Origin: an uncultured Acidobacteriia bacterium
GTDB lineage: Bacteria > Acidobacteriota > Terriglobia > Bryobacterales > Bryobacteraceae
Length of the DNA: 39,264 bases
Assembly: GCA_903929755.1 (NCBI GenBank)
Contig: CAIYVZ010000102.1
Span: forward strand, 1 to 39,264
Reading direction: 5' to 3'
Part shown: positions 24,674 through 32,021 of the stretch, in pieces
Layout of the letters: the number at the start of each line of letters is the position of its first letter
Numbering within the stretch: position 1 is the stretch's first letter
Made by a program: the position numbers and the translations under genes
Notes under the pieces: model-generated
Told to the model about the DNA's origin: nothing
Databases searched by the model: none
The model's input: only the letters and a program-made list of their open reading frames with translations

Positions 24674-25453
24674 TCAGGAAACCCAGGCCATAATACGGGT
24701 GACCTGTCGAAATCCCAGACGCTCGTAGACGGCCAGGCCCATGGAGGTGGCCTGCAGGACCAGGGGCAGGTTGCCGTAGCGGAGCCTCGCGTCCTGCGCA
24801 ATGTGGCGCGTTACGGCTTCGGCAATCCCTTTGCCCCGGTGGCTGGGGATGGTGGCAATGTTGTACAGCCCGATCGCATTCCCAAATGGCACCGTGGCGG
24901 CGGTGGCGACGGGTTCTCCGTCCTGAAAGGCCAGCCAGCACTCGAAATCCCGACTCGGGATGACCCCGGGATTGAAGACCTCGGCAAACCAGTGCGGCGG
25001 GACGCGAAAGCAAAGCGAGCCGATGGTACGGAAAATTTGAAGGTCGGCTTCTGTTGTCAGGCGGCGAATTTCGAGGCGGGGTGGGGCCGCGAAAGGGAGG
25101 GGGAGTTCGCCCGCCACCATGCCAGGGAGTTCGGCGGCGAGTCTGAGGCCAAAAGTGCCGCAGATTTTCGAGAGTCGGAGCCGCGCGGTCCAGGAAAGCC
25201 AGTCTTCGCAGACCCACATGGACCAGGCTCGCCCCTTCTCCCGAAAGTGATCGCTGGCGCTCTGCAGGCGGGCTTCCAGGGCGGCTGGGCCCTCAACAGG
25301 CCCGGAAAGAAAGGCCGCATTGAACATCTGAAAGCGGACTCCGAGCGACGCAATCGTCACGCCAGGCAGTTCCAGGAGGCTGGCGCGCTCACGTCCGGTG
25401 GCCAGAGCGCGGAACGATTGCCGGAGGTTTTCTTCGACGGGATGAAAGTCCAT
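24674..25453 (-). CDS. GNAT-family N-acetyltransferase
   Basis: Encodes 259 residues. The C-terminal half (about 128-259) is a GNAT domain with the acyl-CoA loop IPSHRGKGIAEAVTRHIA and the end LVLQATSMGLAVYERLGFRQV. The first 125 residues have helix-rich content (ALEARLQSASDHFREKGRAWSMWVCEDWL) and look like a degenerate second domain, as in many GNATs with an added lobe. The acceptor is unknown. It is the first gene of a minus-strand set followed by proline dehydrogenase and the sulfotransferase-like gene. It is divergent from the MFS gene at 25481, with only 27 bp between starts. Confidence 0.86.
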   Translation of the reverse strand: MDFHPVEENLRQSFRALATGRERASLLELPGVTIASLGVRFQMFNAAFLSGPVEGPAALEARLQSASDHFREKGRAWSMWVCEDWLSWTARLRLSKICGTFGLRLAAELPGMVAGELPLPFAAPPRLEIRRLTTEADLQIFRTIGSLCFRVPPHWFAEVFNPGVIPSRDFECWLAFQDGEPVATAATVPFGNAIGLYNIATIPSHRGKGIAEAVTRHIAQDARLRYGNLPLVLQATSMGLAVYERLGFRQVTRIMAWVS

Positions 25454-25480
25454 AGGGGTGACAGGATATGATGCAAGACT

Positions 25481-26815
25481 ATGGCATCATCCTCGTCCAG
25501 TGTAAATCGGGCTCCGCAGCGCCCGCCATCTTCCCTCTCGGCATCGCTGCATCCCAGCCGGGTCCGGTATCTCGTTGTCGTGTTCTCGGTTATTCTCGCC
25601 ATCATTACCTACATTGATCGCGTGGCGCTGTCGCAGGCGGCTCCTCAAATCTCCAAAGACCTGGGACTGAGCAAGACCGAGATGGGCTGGGTGTTTTCGT
25701 TCTTCCTGACGGCTTACGCCCTGTTTGAGATTCCCAGCGGCTTCCTGGGGGACCGGCTTGGACCGCGCAAAGTGCTGATGCGCATTGTGCTCTCGTGGTC
25801 GGTATTTGTGGCTCTGACGGGGCAGGCGTTTAACTGGATCTCCCTGCTGATTGTGCAGACTCTGTTTGGTGCCGGCGAAGCGGGGGCGTTTCCGAACATC
25901 GCGAAAGCGTTTTCAGTATGGCTGCCGAGTGAAGAGAGAGTCCGGGCTCAGGGTATTGTCTGGCTCAGTGCCCGGTGGGGTGGCGCATTCACGCCGCTGC
26001 TGGTGTTTGGCATTCTGAAGCTGGTCAGCTGGCGGCTTGCGTTTACCATTTTCGGCTGCCTGGGCACCATCTGGGCTGTTTTCTTTTACTTTTGGTTCCG
26101 GGATCGCCCGTCTGACAATCCAAAGGTCAACGCGGCAGAACTGGAGTTGCTGAAGGATAACCACGTCGGGGGGCACGGTTCCGTGCCGTGGGCGAAGTTT
26201 GCGGCTTCGAAGCAGGTCTGGCTGTTGGGTGCGCAGTATTTCTGCCTGTCGTATAGCTGGTACTTCTCCATCACCTGGCTTCCGACGTATCTTCGCGAGG
26301 CGCGGCATCTGGACCCGAAAGACAGCATGTTTCCGATCCTGGCTGGTTTGCCCCTCTTCCTGGGCGGCATCGGGTGCCTCTTCTCCGGTTTCATCGCCAA
26401 GCCTTTGGCGAAGCTGCTGGGCAGCACCACGGCGGCACGCCGGACTCTCGGCTGTGGTGGTTTCCTGATGGCGGCAAGCCTGGTGGCTCTGTCCACCATC
26501 CTCAAAGATCCGATTCCCGCTGTGGTCGCGCTGGCGTTTGCCAGTTTCGCGAACGATCTGGTGATGCCCGGTTCGTGGGGCGCCTGCATGGACGTGGGAG
26601 GGAAGTACGCCGGGACCCTGTCCGGCGCCATGAACATGATGGGCAATCTGGGGGGCGCGCTGGCGTCTCTGGCCGCGCCTTACATTCTGCGGTGGGCCGG
26701 TAACGACTGGAACATAGTCCTTTACGTTGCCGCCGGCGTCTACTTCATGGGGACCTTCTTCTGGCTGACGGTTGATTCGGTAACGCCGCTTGAAAAGGCG
26801 GAGGCTCACGCCTAG
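25481..26815 (+). CDS. MFS transporter, ACS (anion:cation symporter) family
   Basis: Encodes 444 residues with 12 predicted hydrophobic helices. After a Ser/Pro-rich start, the first helix ends ITYIDRVALSQAAP, with the DR pair typical of ACS (hexuronate/galactonate, tartrate and glutamate-type) members. The MFS signature GFLGDRLGPRKVL lies between helices 2 and 3, and GAGEAGAFPNIAKAFSVWLP is the conserved helix 4 part. It likely co-transports an organic anion such as a sugar acid with protons or sodium. It has a paralogue at 32022-33275. ATG 25481 follows a weak site; the start is plausible but not certain. Confidence 0.9.
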   Translation: MASSSSSVNRAPQRPPSSLSASLHPSRVRYLVVVFSVILAIITYIDRVALSQAAPQISKDLGLSKTEMGWVFSFFLTAYALFEIPSGFLGDRLGPRKVLMRIVLSWSVFVALTGQAFNWISLLIVQTLFGAGEAGAFPNIAKAFSVWLPSEERVRAQGIVWLSARWGGAFTPLLVFGILKLVSWRLAFTIFGCLGTIWAVFFYFWFRDRPSDNPKVNAAELELLKDNHVGGHGSVPWAKFAASKQVWLLGAQYFCLSYSWYFSITWLPTYLREARHLDPKDSMFPILAGLPLFLGGIGCLFSGFIAKPLAKLLGSTTAARRTLGCGGFLMAASLVALSTILKDPIPAVVALAFASFANDLVMPGSWGACMDVGGKYAGTLSGAMNMMGNLGGALASLAAPYILRWAGNDWNIVLYVAAGVYFMGTFFWLTVDSVTPLEKAEAHA

Positions 26816-26960
26816 CAATCAGGGACCGCCAGAGCCGGTGCGCGCCTCCGCCGAAGACGGAGACCGGAGGGCCGGAAGGCCATTTCACCTGGGCCTGCAT
26901 TTTCGGATAAGGTCTTTCCCGGACTTCTGGTTCGGCTGTCTCCTGTGCGCTAATAAAGGG

Positions 26961-27287
26961 ATGGCATGGACCCGGATTGCGGCTCGGTCGGAACTACCTT
27001 CCGACGCGCTGATTGAGGTGGAGATTAATGGCCGCTATATCGCCGTCTGCAATGTCGGGGGCGAGATTCGCGCTCTGGACGGGACGTGTCCCCACCAGGG
27101 TGGACCTTTGGGGGAGGGCGCGCTGAACGGGGAGTTTGTGACCTGCCCGTGGCACATGTGGGATTTTCATTCCGAAACCGGGGCCTGTTCGTTTAATGAC
27201 CGCGTCCGGGTAGCCGTTTATCCTGTGCGGCTGGAAGGCGAGGCCGTGCTGGCTGACCTCGTCGTGCCGGAGCCACAACATGCCTGA
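26961..27287 (+). CDS. Rieske-type [2Fe-2S] ferredoxin
   Basis: Encodes 108 residues from ATG 26961, close behind AAAGGG. The two Rieske cluster motifs are intact: CPHQGG (C-x-H) and CPWHMWDF (C-x2-H). The small size and lack of a membrane anchor match soluble ferredoxins of the dioxygenase or nitrite reductase small subunit type. It passes electrons to an oxygenase or oxidoreductase; none is adjacent. A ferredoxin-NAD(P) reductase-like gene lies about 850 bp downstream on the other strand, which could be its partner. Its stop codon lies 8 bases inside the mutM gene, so the two are probably co-translated. Confidence 0.92.
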   Translation: MAWTRIAARSELPSDALIEVEINGRYIAVCNVGGEIRALDGTCPHQGGPLGEGALNGEFVTCPWHMWDFHSETGACSFNDRVRVAVYPVRLEGEAVLADLVVPEPQHA

Positions 27288-28068
27288 ATTACCTGAAGTA
27301 GAAACCGTTGTCCGTTCGCTGCGCCCTGCCGTAGTGGGCCGCCGCATTTTGAACGCCGAATTTGGCACTTCCCGGGTGCTGCGGGGCCTGCCGCCCGATA
27401 CTGCGGACGCTCTCCGGGGGCAGCAGATCACCGGCGTGGAGCGCTTCGGGAAGTTCATCGCGATTCGCCTGGACCGGGGCTGCCTGGTTGTCCACCTGGG
27501 GATGACGGGAAAGCTGCTGGTGGACTGCGAACCCACCAAATGGACGCACCTGGTCCTGACGCTCGACCACGGCACCGTGATTTACGACGACCCTCGCCAG
27601 TTCGGCAGGATCGAATATGGTCCCGATATACCGGACCGTGTGGCCGCGTTGGGCCCCGAGCCACTGGAAGTGACGGTTGAGGAGTTTGGCCGCCGCCTCC
27701 GGGAACGCGGGTCTCCCATTAAGGCAGTGTTACTGAATCAGGCGGTGGTGCGCGGCGTTGGCAATATCTATGCCGATGAAGCCCTGTTCCGCGCGGGGAT
27801 TCGTCCGAAAAAGCTGGCTTCCGCGCTGAAGCGTGACGCTGTTGCGAAGCTCCACGCCGCCATGCAGGAGGTTCTGCGGGAGGCGATTGAGAGTCGCGGG
27901 TCCTCCGTCTCGAATTACGTGGATGCCGAGGGGCAGAAGGGTAGCTTTCAGGATTCCCACCGGGTTTACCAGCGAACCGGCGAGCCGTGCGTTACCTGCG
28001 CCACCGCGATTGAGCGCATTGTGGTGGCACAGCGAAGCACCCACTACTGTCCCAAATGTCAGCGTTAA
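27280..28068 (+). CDS. mutM: Formamidopyrimidine-DNA glycosylase (Fpg/MutM)
   Basis: Encodes 262 residues. It starts with the invariant catalytic PELPEVET (Pro1 after Met removal, Glu2). The N-terminal beta sandwich contains GRRILNAEF and FGKFIAIRLD; LGMTGKLLV is the strand before the DNA-binding site. The helix-two-turn-helix has VRGVGNIYADEALFRAGI with the Asn that contacts the 8-oxoguanine site. The C-terminal zinc finger has C-x2-C (CVTC) and C-x2-C (CPKC). It removes oxidised purines such as 8-oxoguanine and nicks the DNA by beta,delta-elimination. It overlaps the Rieske gene by 8 bases. Confidence 0.96.
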   Translation: MPELPEVETVVRSLRPAVVGRRILNAEFGTSRVLRGLPPDTADALRGQQITGVERFGKFIAIRLDRGCLVVHLGMTGKLLVDCEPTKWTHLVLTLDHGTVIYDDPRQFGRIEYGPDIPDRVAALGPEPLEVTVEEFGRRLRERGSPIKAVLLNQAVVRGVGNIYADEALFRAGIRPKKLASALKRDAVAKLHAAMQEVLREAIESRGSSVSNYVDAEGQKGSFQDSHRVYQRTGEPCVTCATAIERIVVAQRSTHYCPKCQR

Positions 28069-28131
28069 TCAGGAAAGACTGATCAGCAGATTTCTTACCG
28101 TAATGAAGGGAGGCGTTGTCTGCAAGCGGCC

Positions 28132-28806
28132 TTAGTCATACCGCTCATAGATAATGCGCTTGCGGTCCATGCCGAGAGCTTTCAGGCGCGCCCGCAATTC
28201 ATCCACCATCTCGCGCAGGCCGCATATGTAGATATCGATATCCCTGCGGTCTCCCACAGCCTCCAGGACGTGCTCGTGGACGCGGCCGGTACGTCCGGTC
28301 CAGTTTGAGCCCGGACGAGTCAGCGTGGGGCGGTAGTCAAAATTCGGTCGCGTGGCTGCGAGTTTCCGCCATTCGTCGTCGTAGAGCAGAGAACTTTCGT
28401 GGCGTACCCCGAAGATGAGCGTGAATTGAGGCGCGTGCTTTTCGGCCAGCATCGCCCGAAACGGGGCAATTCCAGTGCCGGTAGCCACCAGGATGGAGTC
28501 GACAGGGGGCTGGCGCAGCACGAAGGTACCGAGTACGCCTTTCAACTGGAGTGTGTCTCCCGCTTCCATCGCGAAAAGGGAAGGGCTGAAGCGGCCGTCC
28601 GGGACCAGATTGGCGCACAGCGCGAACCGATTTCCGTCGGGCGCGGCCGCAATCGAATAGGCGCGGGTGATTTCGTCGTCGCCAACCTTCGTCACCAGCG
28701 AGACAAACTGTCCCGGTTGATAGTGGAACTCGCCGCCCTCGGCTTCGAAAACGAAATGGCGCGATCCCGGGGCCAGTTCGCGAGATTCGAGGAGCCTGGC
28801 GATCAA
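28132..28806 (-). CDS. FAD/NAD(P)-binding oxidoreductase, ferredoxin-NAD(P)+ reductase family
   Basis: Encodes 224 residues. The FAD domain has RAYSIAAAP (the RxYS motif) and PGQFVSLV. The NAD(P) domain has LVATGTGIAPFRAML, LIFGVRHESSLLY and YICGLREMVDELRARL. The C-terminus is YERYD. It would move electrons between NAD(P)H and a ferredoxin or flavodoxin. It overlaps the CbiX-type chelatase gene by 4 bases. The soluble Rieske protein encoded at 26961-27287 is a possible electron partner. Confidence 0.88.
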   Translation of the reverse strand: MIARLLESRELAPGSRHFVFEAEGGEFHYQPGQFVSLVTKVGDDEITRAYSIAAAPDGNRFALCANLVPDGRFSPSLFAMEAGDTLQLKGVLGTFVLRQPPVDSILVATGTGIAPFRAMLAEKHAPQFTLIFGVRHESSLLYDDEWRKLAATRPNFDYRPTLTRPGSNWTGRTGRVHEHVLEAVGDRRDIDIYICGLREMVDELRARLKALGMDRKRIIYERYD

Positions 28807-29162
28807 GCGGTAGCCTCTGCGCGTTCCACCAGGATTTGGCTCAGTGCAGGGTGCCCGTCGAGCGGGGGCGTAATGCGAATGCAGATGCCGTGCCGCGCTG
28901 CCAGTTCTGTTGCGATAGCCGGCAGATCTCGCCGGAGGTGTATCCCGAGCGTCAGGAAGTAGGGCAGGACCACAACCTCCCGAACACCTGCGGCCACCAG
29001 TTTTTCCACCGCTTCGCCGAGCAGCGGCGCTACTTCCAAAAAGGCCGTTTCCCAGTGTTTCCAGCCCGCGGTATTGGCAGCGGCCGCAGCAACTCGCCGC
29101 ACGGCGTCATTTGCTGACTCGACGCTGGATCCGTGCCCGAAGACTACAAAACCTGTGTGCAT
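28803..29162 (-). CDS. Small CbiX/SirB-type chelatase (sirohydrochlorin ferro/cobaltochelatase family)
   Basis: Encodes 119 residues, the length of single-domain CbiX-S proteins. The catalytic His is in FVVFGHGSSVESAN, followed by VREVVVLPYFLTLGIHLRRDLPA with a second conserved His; a further His is in PLDGHPAL. These small chelatases work as dimers to put cobalt or iron into sirohydrochlorin for cobalamin or siroheme. No other cobalamin or siroheme gene is nearby. It lies 2 bases after the upstream gene's stop and overlaps the reductase gene by 4 bases, so it is in a three-gene run. Confidence 0.87.
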   Translation of the reverse strand: MHTGFVVFGHGSSVESANDAVRRVAAAAANTAGWKHWETAFLEVAPLLGEAVEKLVAAGVREVVVLPYFLTLGIHLRRDLPAIATELAARHGICIRITPPLDGHPALSQILVERAEATA

Positions 29163-29164
29163 GA

Positions 29165-29839
29165 CTAGAGCATAACCTTTGGTTCCCCGGCGTCCGCGCT
29201 TACGTCGCCTCCCGGCAGTTCCAGTGGCATAGGCATCCGGAAACCGTGGATGAAATCGAGGAAGGCGCGGCTCAGGCGGCGGCCATTATTATTAGCGAAT
29301 TCGAGACGCTGCAGGAAAACGATCATCTTCAGAATGTCCTGATCGTCGGTCATGAACTTCCCGGCGGCTTCGAGTTCCAGTTGGCGGAAGACGTGGACGC
29401 CTTTTTCCAGGCCTTCGCTGAGAGCCACCGCGCAGGGATTCCCTGACGGCGAATCCGAAATCAGTTCGGAACTGGTGCCACGATACTTCCGGATGGTTGC
29501 CTCCAGGGCTTCTCGGGCGTCATAATCGGTGGCCTTGCCTGTAGCGATGGCTGCATCGGCCAGGGCGGTCGCGAGCAGGGCGAGGGGAATCTGGAACTGT
29601 TCCAGAAATGCATCCGTTATCTTCACGTCAAAGTTCGGTGCTTTCGCTATGTCGAACTCGACGGTCGACTTCTCGTGCCGGTGCGCCGCGTGCAGGTATT
29701 CGCAGGTGAGGGGGCAGTCCAGCTTGTCCTCGCGCCCCTCGGCGCAGCAGACGGTACAGATCGCGGCTTCTTCCCTGGGACGGTTCAGCGCACTACAGTA
29801 CCGTTTCGGTTTTCTGGTATTACAGATCGGGCAGGTCAC
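29165..29839 (-). CDS. Hypothetical protein with a Cys/His-rich N-terminal zinc-binding region
   Basis: Encodes about 225 residues from GTG 29839; GTG 29881 is another possibility. The frame is open to 29977, but that would run across the divergent 49-aa gene. The first 55 residues hold eight Cys and three His (CPIC, then C, then CTVCC, CPLTC, then HAAHRHE), consistent with two zinc-binding knuckles. The rest is helical (about 60-200), with ALLATALADAAIATGK and FLQRLEFANNNGRRLSRAFLDFI. Function unknown. It is the first gene of the run leading to cbiX and the reductase. Confidence 0.75.
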   Translation of the reverse strand: MTCPICNTRKPKRYCSALNRPREEAAICTVCCAEGREDKLDCPLTCEYLHAAHRHEKSTVEFDIAKAPNFDVKITDAFLEQFQIPLALLATALADAAIATGKATDYDAREALEATIRKYRGTSSELISDSPSGNPCAVALSEGLEKGVHVFRQLELEAAGKFMTDDQDILKMIVFLQRLEFANNNGRRLSRAFLDFIHGFRMPMPLELPGGDVSADAGEPKVML

Positions 29840-29906
29840 TTGTTCAGTATATGGATGTTTGCGGTGGCCGTTTCGCGGCACGAAGGCATTGGAGACAATG
29901 GGGTGA

Positions 29907-30056
29907 ATGCGCACCAACCTGTTTATTAAGGTCGTGGTCGAGCACGATTCGACCGAAAAGCCGGAGAAGCTCGGCAAGGAGCTTTGCCGGAATCTCGAAA
30001 AGGTTTTTGTGGTCCGTAAGGCCGAATTGTCCAGCTACGCGCCGGTAGAAGATTAA
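29907..30056 (+). CDS. Small conserved-looking protein of 49 aa
   Basis: Encodes 49 residues (starts MRTNLFIKVVVEHD, ends SSYAPVED). It is charged, with a beta-strand-like start followed by an amphipathic helix (KPEKLGKELCRNLEKVF) and a strand (VVRKAELSS). Codon use resembles the surrounding genes. A GGAG lies at 29891-29894 and a GGGGTG just before the ATG; neither spacing is ideal. It is divergent from the Cys-rich gene and convergent with dgt; the two stops are made from the same palindromic TTAA at 30053-30056. The compact alpha/beta layout supports a real protein. Function unknown. Confidence 0.65.
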   Translation: MRTNLFIKVVVEHDSTEKPEKLGKELCRNLEKVFVVRKAELSSYAPVED

Positions 30057-31183
30057 CTCTGGAACAGCATGTACACGGAGCCGAAGTACTTCTCGTAGGT
30101 CCGAATGAAGTAGCGGTCTGTCATGCCCGCGATGAAGTCGCAAACAGCGCGCTCGGCAGAGACGGGTACCTCATCGTCCTGCGGCGGAAGCCGATCGGGG
30201 TTCTCCATGAGGAATTCGAACATCCGAGTCAGGCGTTCCATGGAGGCCTGGCGGTCTGACTGGAGCGTCGGGGAGGCATAGACGTTCCGGTGGAGACATT
30301 GCTTCATCAGGCGGCTGGTCTCGGCGGCTTCGGCGGTAAATTTTACCAGGCGGTCCGGATACGCACGGACATCGTCAGCATTGCCAACGGCCACGGAGCG
30401 CGCCTGCTCCACCGTTCCTTCAATCAGACCGGACACCAGGTGATCTACCAGATGCCGGACAGCTTCCTGGAACCGCTCGTGGTCGGTAGCGCCAGGAAAT
30501 TGTGTCTCCACAGTCTCCACGATTGAGGCCCAGACGGGCACTTCTTCGGCGGCTCTTTCCTGGGTGATCAGGCCCGCGTTCCAGGCGTCGTCCAGATCGG
30601 CCGTGTTGTAGGCGATCTCGTCCGCCAGATCAATCAACTGGGCTTCCAGCGGCGGGCGGAAGCCGGGCAGGAAGGCGTCTCCCGTGGGACTGTCGCCGGG
30701 TTCAATATCCCGGGAGTGCTTCAGGATACCTTCGCGGACTTCGAACGTGAGGTTCAGACCCGGAAAACGGGGGTAGCGCCGCTCTACGGAATCGAGCACG
30801 CGCAGCGACTGGGCATTGTGGTCGAAGCGCTGGCCATAACGGCGCATCAGCGCGTCCAGCGCCGCCTCGCCGGCATGGGCAAACGGAGGGTGCCCCACAT
30901 CGTGCGCCAGGGCGAGAGATTCTGTCAGGTCCTCATCAAGGCCCAGCATATTGGCAATGGTTCGGGCAATTTGAGAGACCTCAATCGTATGCGTGAGGCG
31001 GTTACGGAAATGGTCGGACAGTTCCGGAGCAAAGACCTGCGTCTTATTCTCCAGACGCCGAAAGGCACGGGAATGAATAATGCGATCCCTGTCGCGCTGA
31101 AAATCATTGCGATAGGGGTGGTCCGCCTCGGGGTATCGGCGACCACGCGACGAAGCGACGGGGAAACGCAGGTGCTCAAGCAT
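30053..31183 (-). CDS. dgt: Deoxyguanosinetriphosphate triphosphohydrolase-like protein (dGTPase, HD domain)
   Basis: Encodes 376 residues. The start matches the dGTPase-like family: YRNDFQRDRDRIIHSRAFRRLENKTQVF. The HD metal site is in RLTHTIEVSQIARTIA and LAHDVGHPPFAHAGE; a later EIAYNTADLDDA gives the final Asp. The enzyme hydrolyses dNTPs to deoxynucleosides and triphosphate, controlling dNTP pools. The C-terminal third carries the helical extension common to the short-type family, ending DFIAGMTDRYFIRTYEKYFG. It converges on the 49-aa gene, with stops overlapping by 4 bases; a TPR membrane protein gene ends 48 bp upstream. Confidence 0.94.
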   Translation of the reverse strand: MLEHLRFPVASSRGRRYPEADHPYRNDFQRDRDRIIHSRAFRRLENKTQVFAPELSDHFRNRLTHTIEVSQIARTIANMLGLDEDLTESLALAHDVGHPPFAHAGEAALDALMRRYGQRFDHNAQSLRVLDSVERRYPRFPGLNLTFEVREGILKHSRDIEPGDSPTGDAFLPGFRPPLEAQLIDLADEIAYNTADLDDAWNAGLITQERAAEEVPVWASIVETVETQFPGATDHERFQEAVRHLVDHLVSGLIEGTVEQARSVAVGNADDVRAYPDRLVKFTAEAAETSRLMKQCLHRNVYASPTLQSDRQASMERLTRMFEFLMENPDRLPPQDDEVPVSAERAVCDFIAGMTDRYFIRTYEKYFGSVYMLFQS

Positions 31184-31231
31184 GAAGGGCCGCCATGGAT
31201 AAGGCGAAGGTCTGCGGCGAGGTTGCAGCCC

Positions 31232-31933
31232 TTACTGGGGGGGCAGTTCGCCGAGGGCCGTGACGGCAATCTGGCTGATGTCCGATTTAGGTTCCACCAG
31301 CGCGATCAGGATCTTCCGCGCTTCGGCGGGCTGTTTGGCCGAAAGGCCGCGGGCCAGAATGAAGTTGGCCTGGTTCTTTGAAACCATTGCGGTCGGGTTG
31401 TCTGCCAGGTCTTTCAGCAGCTTGCGGGCTTCATCCGTCTTGTCTTCGGCGAAGGCGATCTGCGCCAGCGCCAAACGCGCCATGGAGCCATATTCTGCGC
31501 CGCCGCCACTGGCGACATCGTCGAACTTCTTGCGGGCTTCAGTCAGTTTGCCGTTCTCTGCGTCAATCGCACCCAGAGCGTATTCCGCGATATAGCCTTC
31601 GCTGGAACCAGCCTGCTCTTTCGTCAGTTTAGTGTAGGCTTTGACGATTGCTTCCCGTTTCGCGCTTTCGGTTGCGAAGCTGACCACACCGGCCTGAGGG
31701 GCCCCGATAGGAGCAGCCTGCGCCTGAATCGCTTCGCCCAGCGCTGCCTGACGAACGCCCGCAGTGTAGTCGCGGTAGTAGAACGTCAGACCGACAACCA
31801 GGGCTACGGCAACTACCGCGCCACCATACTTATATATCTGGCTGCTGTGTGCCGAGACATTGCTGAAAACGTGGGCTAGCGTAGGCGCAACGGCATCATG
31901 CTTTAATTCTTTGCGCAAAGTTTGATCTGACAC
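31232..31933 (-). CDS. Single-pass membrane protein with TPR-like periplasmic domain (YfgM-like)
   Basis: Encodes 233 residues from GTG 31933, with AGAGG about 6 bases upstream. A short cytoplasmic N-terminus is followed by one hydrophobic helix (about 38-54, YGGAVVAVALVVGLTFYY). The remainder is helical repeats such as GYIAEYALGAIDAENGKLTEARKKFDDVA and GSMARLALAQIAFAEDKTDEARKLLKDLA. The layout resembles YfgM, the SecYEG-associated periplasmic chaperone helper, or related TPR proteins; this is a layout comparison only. No bam or sec gene is next to it. dgt follows 48 bp downstream on the same strand. Confidence 0.76.
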   Translation of the reverse strand: MSDQTLRKELKHDAVAPTLAHVFSNVSAHSSQIYKYGGAVVAVALVVGLTFYYRDYTAGVRQAALGEAIQAQAAPIGAPQAGVVSFATESAKREAIVKAYTKLTKEQAGSSEGYIAEYALGAIDAENGKLTEARKKFDDVASGGGAEYGSMARLALAQIAFAEDKTDEARKLLKDLADNPTAMVSKNQANFILARGLSAKQPAEARKILIALVEPKSDISQIAVTALGELPPQ

Positions 31934-32021
31934 GAGGACCTCTGGAGAAAGTAACCCCTTATTTTAGCATGCGCCGGTTTTGTTCCCCCGGATGCCGGCA
32001 CCCGATATGATAAGCAGGCTC

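Noticed and set aside
26845-26870. CTCCG/CGGAG and CCTCCG/CGGAGG inverted repeats between the MFS and Rieske genes
   Set aside because: Alternative short pairings with no T-run; could be chance in GC-rich DNA.
28068-28083. ATCAG-GAAAGA-CTGAT hairpin after mutM
   Set aside because: Only a 5-bp AT-containing stem without a T-run; too weak to call a terminator.
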